Shown here: in pieces, positions 35,464 through 47,666 of the stretch
How the letters are laid out: each line of letters starts with the position of its first letter
Position numbering within the stretch: the stretch's first letter is position 1
Assembly: GCA_027922465.2 (NCBI GenBank)
Contig: BQMF02000003.1
Location: 248,001 to 312,000 of the forward strand
DNA from: Turritopsis dohrnii
Lineage: Eukaryota > Cnidaria > Hydrozoa > Anthoathecata > Oceaniidae
Direction: 5' to 3'
DNA length: 64,000 nt
Notes under the pieces: generated by a model
What the model was told of the DNA's origin: nothing
Databases searched by the model: none
Seen by the model: the letters and a program-made list of their open reading frames with translations, nothing else
Position numbers and translations under genes: made by a program

Positions 35464-37984
35464 TTGGTTTTGTACTTCGTTGTCGATTGCTGAGCAGATT
35501 TTTGAAAGTTCGATCGAAAAACGCTTCGATGAAATCAACAAAATTCACGTTGACCACCTATTGATTGCTGTTCCATGAGTGTGCCTTGTCCGTTTCGTAG
35601 TTGTCTGTGTGTGAATTCGATTTTTTTTTGTAGATACGACAGAAGTGTTTTTAGTTTTTCGGTACCTGTTAAAGGTTCGCATTGTAAGAAAGAAAATGTT
35701 CGAACGTCCGCCCCCTTCGTAGTATTACAAGCGTTCTTGAAATTCAAAATAAGTGAAACAGAAAAAAAGATAGAAGTCGATGCAAACAATACCTTACTAT
35801 AGATAGGGTTTTGTCGAAATGACTAGAAGATATCATATCTTCTTTAAATTTGTATGCAAACACACGTTAGAGCTTTAAGAAAAACATTATTCAATTTATA
35901 TATATATATATGTGTTATATACAAATTTGTAGCATACACACACCCACGTTCGGTTTGAACTATTATGCTTATTTACCGGAAGCCATTGTGAATGTATTGA
36001 CTAAAAATAAGTCAATAAATAAGAAAGATACTGGCAATGAATTTTATATTCAACCAAAAGTATCTTTTATTCTTTCAAAGCAAAATTATTTTAGTTTTCA
36101 AATCTATTTTTGCATTTAATTTTAGTAAATGTAATTTCTAGTATTCCAAAGAAATATTCTTCCAGAAATGGTCTTTTCATCTTGTCCTGACGTATGAAAA
36201 TAAAACAAAATTATTTGCAGCAATGACTTTTATTTCGATAGAAACTGTTGTTTTCATTACACAATGAAACTGCAAACGCGTTACATTCGCCCCATCCACA
36301 ATATAGCTCTACTTTGTGAAATGACCTTTGAGCTTTATCCTTCAAAGTCTGAGATATTTTGATGGCAGCTCTTAACTCATAGCTATGATATTTTCAAACA
36401 ACAGTACATTGGTACATTGGAGACTTTATGTCGCGTTTTTCTACTCGGCGTAAAAACCAGCGCAAGGCGGCTACTGTTGTTAGCGCAACATTACTAATGA
36501 AAGCATTTGAAATTTCTGCGGCGGAAAAATTGAATCGACTCCGAATTTTCTGCTTTTTCTTATGAAACAGCAGCCTGTGATCACTGTAATCAGAACATTT
36601 CGCCTAGTGGAAAACTAGCTTTAAGCTTCAAAAATAACAGATTGATGAATGTTTACGAAAGTTAAAAATTGAATCATAAACAGTATGATTTCTCTGAGAG
36701 ATAATTGAGACGCCAGTGGATTTTTTGAACTACAATTTCATGTTGTATTTGTCTAACCACGTGTTTTTCTCTGGTTCTCGCATTCAATCATCTTTAGAAT
36801 CCCCAGCGAGATCAAAAGGTTTTCCGAAAAAGAAACTGATCACCAATTCTGATAGTTTAGATAGAAGTATATTCCGATATGTAAAAAGTATTGCGTGCTC
36901 TTCTATTGATGTTTATCTGTGACAGACGACGATTTCATTACCAGTTTTGTTTTGCTTGTAAAAGTATTTACAAGCTTCTCTGATTACTATCACATCTCCA
37001 GCAAATCCTTATCGATGTTTTATTCCCGCGAAAAAGACGATTAGCTTGGAACACACACACACACACTAATAGAGACAGAGATTTCTTCTCGAATTAATAT
37101 TTGTATATATCTATATCTTTTGGTTAAGTGATTCCTTTGAGTATTGGTTATTATAGTTAACCAATGCATCTTATCATCCTCATAGCATTCATAGGCTGCA
37201 AATGGGAAAACATTTGAAGAGAAATGTTTGAGTTCCCTTTACTTGATGCTTTCTTTTGAATCCTTTAACGAGCTCATAATACTGGTAGGATTCAACGAAA
37301 AGAGGTAGCCACATCACTAAAAAGCACGAACCACTTGCACTTTATTTTTCCGATCCTATTTCTTTTCTCGAGTTTCGCACGTACAAGGAGCAGAACTCAA
37401 TGTGGGTCATTTGAGAGAAAAAAGAATGATACTCTCACACCTAAGATCTCAATAAAGCGAACTGAATGATTATCATTGCTCAACCAAGTCTGCTTGGTAA
37501 ACAGCTATATCCTTTTTAATTTGAATAGAAAACTAGAAGCCACATTACTCAATTTCAGCATTAACCCCGAAAGAACGAGTCTTTAAGTTTCGAATATCTG
37601 AATACCTTTTCATTCTGTAACAAAGTAATGAAATCAGTAGAATTGTATAGAAATGAGGTGAGATAACTCAGCAAAAAATGTAGTCTTTCAACAGAAATTC
37701 GGGAAAAGTTTATTACCAGTTGAATGTTTGCATGTTACTAAAGATTTCTTCTATAGCATAGATTATTTTCACAGGAACTAATTCTTTGAAACGGACAGGC
37801 AATAACTATCGTATCAAGTAGATAAACTGTGTTATTTTTGAATGGAATGGAAAAGAACTACTTGCTCAGAGACATTTATGACGTAATGCTGAACTGGCGG
37901 CAGGAGAGGTTGAGCCGCAGGTCCCCTTCTTCGTGCCATGGCTTAAGGAAGACGTTTAGCATGAAACTTCCCAAGGTCCCACTT

Positions 37985-38049
37985 GAAATAGTGTGTATAT
38001 ATACATATTTCTATAGAAATACATACAAATTCAACAAATTCGCCCAATG
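37985..38049. mobile_element. MITE relic, family CAGTGGGCAAA, copy E (half element)
   Basis: GAAATAGTGTGTATATATAC through TTTCTATAGAAATACA to AACAAATTCGCCCAATGG matches one half of the family. The other half is missing. Confidence 0.7.
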
Positions 38050-38767
38050 GAACAAGCCATAAGACCATATGATCACTACGCCGTAATAATTGCGTAATTA
38101 TCATAATTATCTTGCTATTATGTTTTACCAACATCAACCTCCATTTTGGATACAGTTTTCATATCATATCATTATCGGTGTCTCACACTGAGGATAGTTT
38201 TCCTGATTTTCAAATTACAACTTAGTCAGCTAAATTAAAAAAGTTACTTTTAAAGAAGAACTTATTTGACTTATTTGTCAATCTTGTTAGAATCACTTTA
38301 ATGACCAAGTTGTGAAAAATGAATGACAATTTAAACTCAGGAAAGTTAATGTATATACAAATTTTCATAAAATTCTAGCACTTCGAGAATTTCGCCCACA
38401 TTTCTCTTTTTTTTTTGACTCAACATTATGAAAAACGAATGACAAACCCAACAGAAAGTTCCATGAATATTGTTTATATATTTGAATATTTGGTTCACTG
38501 TTGACCATTCAAATACCTAATATCTATTAGCAGGGATAACATATCCCTGCTATTAGAGGCTATTTCTGTTCACACGTCGACCGATTTGCATTTGAAACAA
38601 TCATTATTGAATTATATTAATGATATTCTTGAATCAATCATCAAATGAATGATAACAAAAGCCTTGTATCAATTTATGTTGTTGTCAAGGTAACCTAGGC
38701 AAAGATACGTAGGTGTAACAAGTGTTAGCGCGATACTTGTCGGGAATAGCCGACAAGTACCCTCTAC

Positions 38768-38868
38768 TTGTTGGTTATTTCCCCCTCCCCCTCAAAAAAA
38801 TACTTAAACCTAACCCTAATCCTTACCCTGTTCCTAACCCTAACCTTGGGGGGAATAACCGACAGGGA
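38768..38868. repeat. telomere-like CCTAA tract inside an inverted repeat
   Basis: Degenerate CCTAACCCTAA-type repeats (38806-38846) lie between complementary arms, GTTGGTTATTTCCCCC on the left and GGGGGGAATAACCGAC on the right. A perfect small hairpin, CTTGTCGG..CCGACAAG, lies just upstream at 38736-38758. The repeats are too few and too diverged to be a telomere. Confidence 0.6.
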
Positions 38869-39370
38869 CCATCGTGATGACATGTAATTATTACATGAAA
38901 TAACGCAACTTAACTATATACATGCGAAAGAGTTGCGAAAAAGTTGCGATGCATGCTCAACAAAGCGACAAACCACCCCCATTGCATTTTAGGTTCTAAA
39001 TAGGCTTTTAAAAGACATCCTTATGTAGCAAAAGAACAGAATTTAGGAAAGTTTGTTTTTCAAACTCAACTTTCTCATAAACGAAACCTTTAAAATATGA
39101 GTTAAAATTTTTAAAGGACAGGGAAGATGTTACGTCATTTCATAAAATAGAGACTGTCTTTTAGATACACGTTATAGATGCACGTCGAAAACGTAAGCAA
39201 CAGTACTACCAGAATCTTAGATAAATTAGCAACATGCAATTTTGAATTGAAGAAACAGTATCGAGAAATCGAGCTAAAGTACATTTCTAGACATAGGTTG
39301 TCACATGATGTTGTAGGAAGAGGTTGTAGGACTCCATAAATGATTTGAATGTCCTAGACTTTATACTTGG

Positions 39371-39505
39371 TACTTTTAATTAAACAACTAAAACGTACGA
39401 AAATGTTTTCAAGATGGGACATATATGAATTATCGATTAATGCTTAGCAACAAATTAAGCAACATTGCTACTAATGTCTGACCTTGGTTGCTTATGAAAA
39501 AAAGA
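39371..39505. repeat. dispersed repeat shared with 61257-61421
   Basis: AATTAAACAACTAAAACGTAC, TTTTCAAGATG, GCTTAGCAACAAATTAAGCA and CCTTGGTTGCTTAT occur in the same order at both sites. The two copies have different internal insertions, so this is an old interspersed family without visible coding capacity. Confidence 0.75.
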
Positions 39506-39855
39506 AAACGTGTAACTAAAATTTTTGATTTAAGAGCTGAACAATGTGAGACTGAGTAACACTGACGATCTTTTAAGAATAAAGTTCTTTGATTTTGTAT
39601 TATTTCAACAGGAATACTTCATAATCAGCCTTCACAAAAAGGAAAGCTAAATAGACGGACTCCAATATTCCCCAAACTTGTTCTCTCGAGTTGTGTAAAG
39701 ACCAAATGTCCAAATATGATAACTCCAACTTAACCCGAGAATCCATGTTCACCTTGTCCTTCCACAAAATACTTGTGAACATCTAACGAATGACTTCGTT
39801 CAGTGAGTCCTTATAGATTATATATTTTTAATGAAATTATTAAACAAATTGCTCG

Positions 39856-39904
39856 AATAAATAAATAAATAAACAAATACATAGATGAATAAATAAATAA
39901 AAAA
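39856..39904. repeat. AATA-type microsatellite
   Basis: Repeated AATAAATAAATA units, imperfect in the middle. Confidence 0.85.
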
Positions 39905-40292
39905 TGAATTATTGTCAAAATTTTTTGCTTTGATAAGTAAATCTCAAATGTCCTCCATTCATCAGCGAGAGACCAACATCGAGTAGACATTTTTTCTTTT
40001 AAAGTGTCTGGATATGTCAGCCGTCTTTAGAAATGACGGAGCTATTTGACAATCAAAGTGCTGAGTACTGTCAAAAATCCAGGTCGGCGGTTATTGACAA
40101 AAGATTTGTGTGATATTATAAAATATCAAACAATGTTGCAAAAGTCATTTTTGAGTTTTCTCTGTCTTTTACTCATTACGTCATTTCTTGAAATTTACCG
40201 AAATTCTGTTTTCAGTGTTTTGAATAGCGAAAATACCTCTGATTTAGAATCTAGAACAGTATTTCATCCTCGAGATTTCTGGCAAACAGCTG

Positions 40293-41639
40293 CTATCGTT
40301 CCATTTTTTCAAATTGGCCTTCTTCTTTAATGGTACTGTTGCCAACAACATGTGGAAATTCTCGGCCAATCTTTCTGCCGAAATTCTGCTCAACAGTGAT
40401 AGAAGAAGCACGCCGACTGTTAGAATTCAGTGTTGTGGTACTTAACTCCGTACGACTTAACCTTCTTGCATTTCTCTTGATCATGGCCTTCAACGCCTTC
40501 CGTAGTGAGCGTGTGAACAACATATAAAACATTGGGTTCATACAGGATACGCTGAAGGGAAGCACAAGAATCAACCAATTCGCAAGCCCTGTAAACTGAT
40601 ACTTTTTGATGTACTCATACAAATGCGCAAATAGGAAAAAACCCCAACAACCTAGGAAGGGTAATACTACCATGGCAACGTTTATGGATAACTTAATTTC
40701 TTTGCATCTGATGGAACTCTTCCAAACAGTTTTGGATGTGGTATTGTTCATTTCGTCTGTTTCTCGTATGACGTCATGGCTACGCAGCAGCAACGTCAGC
40801 ATTTTAAGACGTTCTCGCTCTTGCGATATGTTTTGGTACGCCGACACAACGACGAATAAATAAGAAACGGTGACGACCGTCATCGGAATCAGAAGAAGCA
40901 TAGCGATGGCCATACAGAAAATGACGTCAGCATATAGATCTGATACGTAGGGTATTCGAACCAAGGCTAGTATGAACAGCTGGAAGCTTAGGAGCCAGAT
41001 CAGAAAAACAGCGACTTTCGCTCGACGTACTGATATAAGCGAAGGGTATTTCAAGGGCAGGGTGACTGCTACGGCCCTTTCAATGCTTATGCACGTAATT
41101 TGAAGCAGGGAAACCGCACCGAACAATATGTCCAACGATGGAAATAGAAACTGGTCGACCCGATCGGAAATAGGTTCGGCACTATGGTGGTATATGTTGA
41201 ACGCAATAAATTCGAGGATCACGCCACAATCAGCCAAGGCTAGGCTGCTCAAAAAGTATCCAGTCTGTTTGGGTAAACATCTCATCCGGAGAACAGCGTA
41301 TAAGATCAACAAATTACCGATAATACCGACAGGTAAAAACGTCGCCAGCAGAATATACGTCAAAATGTCGTAACTTTGATGACCTATCGTTAAATAGCCG
41401 TTTCTCCCAATAGTGTGGTTGCTACTACAATTTACGATGGATGTCGAATTCCAAACTGTCTCTACATATTGACACCAATCAGAAAATCTTGTTTCATTCC
41501 AACAGCAGCTACTTCGAAACTGGCTTTTGTTAATGCTAAACACCAGCCGTAGGTGAGCACAAATGACGTTTGGAAAATCCTTGTCATTGTCGTAAGATTC
41601 GATGACCTTGTCAAGCAACAAGTTGTCCGAGCAGTTCAT
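40293..41639 (-). CDS. rhodopsin-class (class A) G protein-coupled receptor
   Basis: This intronless 448-aa seven-helix receptor has a long N-glycosylated-type N-terminus with several Cys. TM1 is VGIIGNLLILYAV and TM2 is LSSLALADCGV. The end of TM3 reads SIERAVAVTLPLKY, so the usual DRY is ERA. TM7 ends in NPMFYMLF, the NPxxY motif, followed by basic helix 8. The intracellular loop 3 is moderate and the tail is rich in Ser/Thr/Arg. The single exon and sequence style fit the amine/peptide-like receptor expansions known in cnidarians. No ligand can be assigned. The TM6 motif reads FLGCWGFF, lacking the CWxP proline. Confidence 0.85.
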   Translation of the reverse strand: MNCSDNLLLDKVIESYDNDKDFPNVICAHLRLVFSINKSQFRSSCCWNETRFSDWCQYVETVWNSTSIVNCSSNHTIGRNGYLTIGHQSYDILTYILLATFLPVGIIGNLLILYAVLRMRCLPKQTGYFLSSLALADCGVILEFIAFNIYHHSAEPISDRVDQFLFPSLDILFGAVSLLQITCISIERAVAVTLPLKYPSLISVRRAKVAVFLIWLLSFQLFILALVRIPYVSDLYADVIFCMAIAMLLLIPMTVVTVSYLFVVVSAYQNISQERERLKMLTLLLRSHDVIRETDEMNNTTSKTVWKSSIRCKEIKLSINVAMVVLPFLGCWGFFLFAHLYEYIKKYQFTGLANWLILVLPFSVSCMNPMFYMLFTRSLRKALKAMIKRNARRLSRTELSTTTLNSNSRRASSITVEQNFGRKIGREFPHVVGNSTIKEEGQFEKMER

Positions 41640-43711
41640 CTTGGTTATTAATAATTGCCTTTTTTATCAAGTCTATTTTATTGTTACTTTGCTTAGATAC
41701 GCGTCTTTTTGTCGTTAGAATTTGGTCTTCTTGTTTAAAACTTGATCCCCTGTGAGACCAAATGTAATAAACACTTTATACGTTCAAACGTTCTTTATAT
41801 CCTTCTCCAATTTATATCTTCAAAAGAAGAAAAACAAAAAAGTTGAGTTTCATTATTCTTCTTTGACATGAAAACTATTTACGGAGATTCTTTATCTTGA
41901 CAGAAATATCGGCATCTCTGAAAGAAATAAACATTCTATTTGTTCAGATAAAAATTAAATGAAATAACAACAACAAATAGTACCGAGGCTCTCCGTAATA
42001 TCCATTCAGTCGTGGTATCCAAGAAGGCTGGAAATTAATTTCATTGAAAATTACGAAATACTGCGTACTTGCCTAGAACAGATAAGACGCGCGTTTTAAT
42101 ATCGCCCATGATCTATCAACGTTTCTTAGAGAATAAATTATATTAAAAGATCTTTTTCCATGGTGTCATACTGTTGCGAAAGACGGACTATTTTCATCCA
42201 TCACATAAGAATAAGATATGTCAAAGGCATGTAGGAAACCATAGAATTAGAAGCAGGGATCCCGTCTATAAATAGATGAAGTTCTTTGTGTTTATCTGAA
42301 AGCTTAAACATTAAAAAGTTTTCATTTCTTTCTTCATTTTGTCTTCTTTTCTCTTTTCTCAATCAATATCAACAAAAACAAATCAACTGACTCTACAAAA
42401 ATTTCTCTTCTTCGAATTTTTCAAGATTTTCCAAAATCGAACTTTTTTATCTTTTTTTTTCTATTTTTACAGGTTTAGCAGGTCAAAGCATAGTAATTTA
42501 AATTTTTTTCCATCAGCATGATAGTGTGAAAATTGCGTACGGTTTTTTTTGTGTTTGTTTTTTTTTTTTTTTGATAAAACTTAAAGTTGAAAAACAGAAT
42601 AGAATTTTCACTTTAGGGAACTGGGGGGGATGTGCGGGAACTCCAGCATCTCATTATGATTTCTAAATCCGCTTGCACTAGAACCTAGTACTCAGGAATA
42701 TCAAATGGCTTGTTCAGAAGTCCCACACAAAAAGACTGTTGAATATTTTCTCTGTTGAGTATGTATCCTGTGTGTATTGTTCATATCGGGAGATGTGTGG
42801 GAAGGGAGATGTGAAGAAAAAACTTCATCAATTTTAACTCTTTGGTCTTCAAGCATATTTTCGCTCAAAGTCAATTCGATGACCTTATCAATAAACAAAA
42901 TATCATTTAAAAATAACACAATAATAACAATTGAAATTTTTATCCGACACCAAAATTAACATTATAAGAAAATTAATATGAAACCGGGTAGCAATTGTGG
43001 CCACACCTACACTAATTTTAGAATGACTTTCATATCTCGGGGGGGGGGGGGGGGGGATTTCAAAAATTTCCATTTACGTACACGCGTAGAAATCATCAAT
43101 TAATAATTAAAAAACGATCTTGTTCACATGAGTTTGCTGAACCATGAACCGAATCATGCAGACATTTGAAGCTAATTATAACACAATTGACAGAATTATA
43201 AAACAGGGCGCTCAATTCATTTTTTTCATGTCTTGATTTATAAAGTTGTGTTTCCATTCAACAAATTCATTTGAGCGGGTAGGATTAATGCACTAAGCAA
43301 AACATGCCTAACACTATTTGTCCATTCCCAATCAATAAATCAATCAAGGAGCGCGGGAAATTCAAAAATTTGAAAACACAAAGTATAAAAAGAATTATTT
43401 TTATAATTTCTCTAAGCTGATTGGCTAATAATTTTGAGCGCAAAAAAGAAGTTAGAATTTTCGAACTTTCTTGAGCGCCGAGTTTTCGCGCCTATGCGTC
43501 TGCTTGCTTGTGAAATTATTTTACATGACATGAGGTTAATCGCCATTGCTTTTCCAATCTGCTGTTGAATGGAAACCGGCTTAATCGATTCAAAAAGCGA
43601 ACAATGCTATCGCTTTTCTGAAGCACGTTTGTACGTAGCATATAAGGGAGATAAAGGAAATTAATCCGAAACTATCAACAAAATAAACGAGTAAGGATGT
43701 TCTAAACCGAT
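41640..43711. other. AT-rich intergenic spacer
   Basis: No supported gene. Several short open frames have no domain or codon signal. T-rich homopolymers occur near 42450 and 42545-42572, and an 18-G run lies at 43039-43056. Confidence 0.55.
43039..43056. repeat. 18-base G homopolymer
   Basis: An uninterrupted G run follows CATATCTC. It is unusual in this AT-rich DNA and could also be a sequencing or assembly artefact in length. Confidence 0.85.
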
Positions 43712-44146
43712 TCAACATTTTATTGATTCGGGTGAACACAGATGCAATTTCTTTCCTGTGTCAAAGTAGCAATTCTTTGTGCAGATCTTCTCTTTGGAGA
43801 GCGACTTTGGTACTTGTTTTTCGTTCAATATTAGTATTTCTAGATATATAGTTGTCGTGGTTATGAAAAAATTGAAAAACAGAAAAAGAAAAAGAAGAGT
43901 TCTCTGAGGAATGGATGAAAGTATCTTTCCACACCCACCTTGATCTTGTTTCAATTGATTTGTAAAATCCATCCAGAACATTTTATCGTCGTCATCGGGA
44001 GACCTGTAAAACGAATGGCAACTTCTAACAACAAACACTTCACGAAAGAACAGGGTGGGCAGGAGAAAAAAAAATCATTCTTACCAGTGGTTTTTAAACA
44101 CGCCATATGATTGGTCTATACGATCTGTCAGTTCTTTTGAATCACC
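43712..44146 (-). CDS. three 3'-terminal exons of a minus-strand gene, unknown product
   Basis: The exons 44146-44085, 44003-43939 and 43839-43712 are bounded by good sites (TTGTCAG|GGT, CACTG|GTAAGA, TTTTACAG|GTC, CAAG|GTGGGT and TATCTAG|AAA) and join in phase. They encode 84 residues beginning GDSKELTDRIDQSYGVF, with SPDDDDKMFWMDF in the middle, then a Cys/Lys-rich end. AATAAA overlaps the end. No start codon is visible. The first exon is entered in phase 0, and both upstream phase-0 donors of the 889-aa gene (45207, 45059) could feed it, so this may be an alternative 3' end of that gene. Otherwise it is a separate gene whose 5' part I cannot find. Family not recognised. Confidence 0.45.
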
Positions 44147-44879
44147 CTGACAACGAAACAATAAGGAAGAAATAGTTTTATGTTAGAGTCAACAGTACAT
44201 ACAACACTACATGCAACATGTTCTGCTGCCAAAACAAATTACAATTCTTTTTATTTACGCTCTCATGTTTACTTTCAAAGGCAAAATTCACATAAACTTT
44301 TTGTAAATTTGTGGCAAACGAAAGTTTTGGTTTTAGGTCCTAAGAAGAATTATCGATTTTTGAATCGTATTTTTCAAATGTGGAAGAGGAACTGTTAAAC
44401 ATCAACATAGGGCAAAAAAAATGCATGCTGACAAAAATTTGGATGAAATTATCAGGAATTTTTGTTGGTTCTTTAGCTACAGCTGAAACGTCAAAATCAT
44501 AATAAACGTGTGACAAATGAACATATAGCAGTATGCTAATATATATTCCAAAATGAACGACAGATAAAACCTAAAAACACGTAGATGTTGAAACGAAATC
44601 ACCACAAGATATTAAAGGTTTTCAGATTCGTTATAAATTCTTTCGAGGATTAAGATAGGATATCCGTTAAGACTCGTCTTCTCCTTAAAAAATGGCACCA
44701 CCTTAGAATAAATAAATATAGGAAAGAAAGAGACTTATCAGCTGCTTTTCGTACTCTCGTTCGTTCAAATGTTCGAAGCTTTAGCATTAATAGCATCTCT
44801 CTCCTCTCTGGATTTGAAATATGATTTCGGATGTTTCAGGACTTATATTTCTGCTTTCTCAGCATATATTAAGTAAACA

Positions 44880-47666
44880 CTAGGACACTGTCAAAATGGC
44901 AAAAAAGTAATCGGGATCTTTGAGTCCTTGCGCTCTCATCCGCAGTGGCTTATTTTCTGGCATACGTATAGGATTGTTTTCACTTCTGCACCAAATGGTG
45001 CTGGTTGATTTCTGCTGTTTGTAAAAACAAGCGTGATTTTGGAAAATGGTTTTTATACCTCTATTGTTAATGCTTGCATCATCATTACGTCATCTTTAAT
45101 TTCCATGTCGTAGATTGGGGCGTCACTATTGTACTGAAATGTAATTTTCTTTCGAAGAAATTGTCTATCATTTTAAACTTGGTTTCGTCACGTGATTCAA
45201 CCTTACCTCCGCTATTTCACGCCTAGTCTCATCCTCATTAAATGATTCATCAGCAAGTAGGTGAAGAACATTTCTTTCAGCCATTGCAGGAGAATGCTCA
45301 TACCTCTTGATAACAACTTCTCTATCGTTTTCACACGTTCCTGGAGAATCTTCGGCATTCCGCGCTGATTTCTCTGGCTGGTCTAATAAGTTCGTGTGGC
45401 CATAACTAGTCGGTAGGAGAGTATCTTTTCTGTCGCTTTCTATTTCGTTTACCTTTTCAAGTGGCAACGTAACATCTTTCATGATTTCTGTGAGTTGTGT
45501 ATCAATTTGTTCTGTTGATGTTTGTTGAACTTTTGGTGAATTGTTTTCGTTTTTGTCAAATTTTCTCATACCTAACTCGTGTTTTCCACTATTTTGATAG
45601 CCTCTATATTTGGTGTCCATTTTTTTGAAGTTACTTTTGCTGACATCAGCAAATGATGGGAAATTTACTAGGCTTTCTCGTATCTCTCCGTTGAGCCGTT
45701 TCAACTCTTCTTCCATGTTGTTCATATTTTCAGAAACACTCAAAGAAACTTGCTCAGCTGTGAGCTTTGAAGCATCCGTGATGGAGGGATTCTTGGTTTT
45801 TGCAGCGCTCCTACTCGGGGGACACTTTTCAAGAATGTTTTTGTTTGCGGCTTTCATTATTGGTGGGAAGTCAACGGGCATTACAAATCCTTTTTCGGTC
45901 TCAGTCTTCTTCTTACTTTGAGTTGGTTGCTTCTTAGGAGTTGCTGGTTTGTTTGGTTTGTTTGCTGGTTTTATGTTATTTTCTTTACAATAATATTTTT
46001 GGTTTTTCCCATGATGGATCACTTCAACTTTGTTCGTGCGCCAGTTATACAATTTGGTAGTCTTCCATTGCCTGCGTTCAAATCTTGGCGCGCTTTCATA
46101 AGGAATATACAATTCCTTTCTTTGCGGTTTCTGGGGTGAATGTTTCTTCGACGGAACAATCGATTTGACTTCAGCTTGGATTTCTAGTTTCGCAGAAGTT
46201 TTATCATTTTTTTCTGCTTCAGAAATATGGTCCTCCACAACTGATTCTTCGCTTCTCCTTCGTTTCCTTCTTCTTCTTCGACTTGTCCCCTTCCTACCAT
46301 TTTTATCCAACATTCCATTTTCATCGTTGTCATCATCATCGTTAGACATGCTATCACTGTAATTATCGTCAGCACTATTCGGAGCATTTTCGTCATTGCC
46401 GACTTTTTGTTCATTTCCATCACAATCGTCCACATCAGCATCTTCAGTTTCACTATAGCTTTCATCTTCAGTGGTATAGCTGTCTTCACTTTGACTGTCA
46501 TTTGTAGAATCGTAAGATAAAGAACTTTCGCTTGTTTTGTAAGTATCTGAATGACTGGCATCAATCAAATTTTCCTCATCTGAATGTTGTGCTGAAGACT
46601 TTGTGTAGTCTGGGATTTTAGACGCATTCATATCCTCTTCTAAACCTTTCGGGTTGGTAATCATCTCCAACAACTTTCTACCAATGGAAACACCATCCGT
46701 GCTTTCACTGTTTTTGGTAACTTCTTCAACACGTTGCATTGCATCCTGTTCTTTTAGTAATCTTTGGTCTCTCGCAATTTCTTCTTCCCAATCTTCTTGA
46801 ACTACATTGTCCGATACCAGAAGTTCTTCATCACAACCCTTCTCCAAATCTTCAACTCTGATGACGCCTTCCTTTAGTTTTCTGTTATTCACTAAGGAAG
46901 ATGATCGTATGAAAGAGTCACATAAATGATCTTCTTGGCATTCGTCCGCTTTTTCTAAGTCTTCTAGACTATTTTCGTCACACGAGTCGCTTTTCGTGCT
47001 GCTCTCAGATAGTGCATAGTTCATATCATTCTTCTGAACGCCTTCCAACTGACTGGGAGAACGTTGTGATTCTTTGTTAATGTCCAACGCAAATTGAGAC
47101 CTCGCTTTCAGGTTTGGAGAAACCCATTTGAATTTGCTACGGTCGTATTTCGAGGCTACAAATGATTTTGGAATGTTTGATTGGTCTTGAGTGAACGAGC
47201 GTTTAGACAAATTTGCCAAATGACCATGAGAGAAACGTTTGTTTTCTCCCTGGTTGTATTCTTTATTTCTCGGAAATTCTTTAGTTTTCGGAAATCCAAA
47301 AACTGATTCCCGATGAGACTGAATGTACTGAGTTAGTGATGGGTTTTTCAAATTTTGGTTTGGTACCATTGTTTTCTTCTCATCACTTTGTATCATTGTG
47401 GTACTTTCAGCTGTTCCTTTGGTTCCTCTGGATGATAGTTCCTTCAGCAATTCCTCTTCTGATACTCGTAAGATGTTTTCATTACTGATTTTTGAGTTCG
47501 TTTTCTGGAATAACGTTGTCACACACTTTTGATTGTCAACATTCTGAGGCAGGCTTACGATTCTTGCACAACTGGTATGCTCGGCAACTTTGGCCTCTCC
47601 TCCAAATGTTGAATTTTCGTGAACATCTGTCTGCTTCAGTCTTGAAAATCTACCTCTCCCAACCAT
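44880..47666 (-). CDS. low-complexity acidic/basic protein of unknown function
   Basis: The exons are 47666-45207, 45133-45059 and 45014-44880, giving 889 residues. The first exon is a long open frame from MVGRGRFSRL. Its own stop at 45168 is bypassed by a strong donor (GCGGAG|GTAAGG) into a 25-codon exon (acceptor ACATTTCAG), which joins after a 44-nt intron to a last exon ending in YFFAILTVS. All junctions are phase 0. Features seen are an Asp/Glu/Ser-rich central stretch around residue 370-450, a basic RRRRRKRRR patch right after it, and a more ordered segment (ELYIPYESAPRFERRQWK, then KLYNWRTNKVEVIHHGK). The basic cluster could be a nuclear localisation signal. I do not recognise the family and found no catalytic motif. 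Confidence 0.7.

Larger units (their letters stand above)
35464..40292. other. gene-poor interval with dispersed repeats
   Basis: The 3' flank of the giant gene carries a good AATAAA at 36014-36019. Beyond it, nearly 5 kb contain only short unsupported open frames, a MITE relic, a telomere-like stretch inside an inverted repeat, a dispersed repeat shared with 61257-61421, and an AATA-rich microsatellite, listed separately where distinct. Confidence 0.55.

Noticed and set aside
38806..38846. True telomere or chromosome end
   Set aside because: There are only a handful of degenerate units within unique sequence on both sides.
40046..40330. 94-codon plus-strand frame overlapping the end of the GPCR gene
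   Set aside because: No domain, AT-biased, and partly antisense to the GPCR tail.
43039..43056. G-quadruplex regulatory element
   Set aside because: A single uninterrupted G run without spaced tracts; homopolymer slippage or assembly error is the simpler reading.
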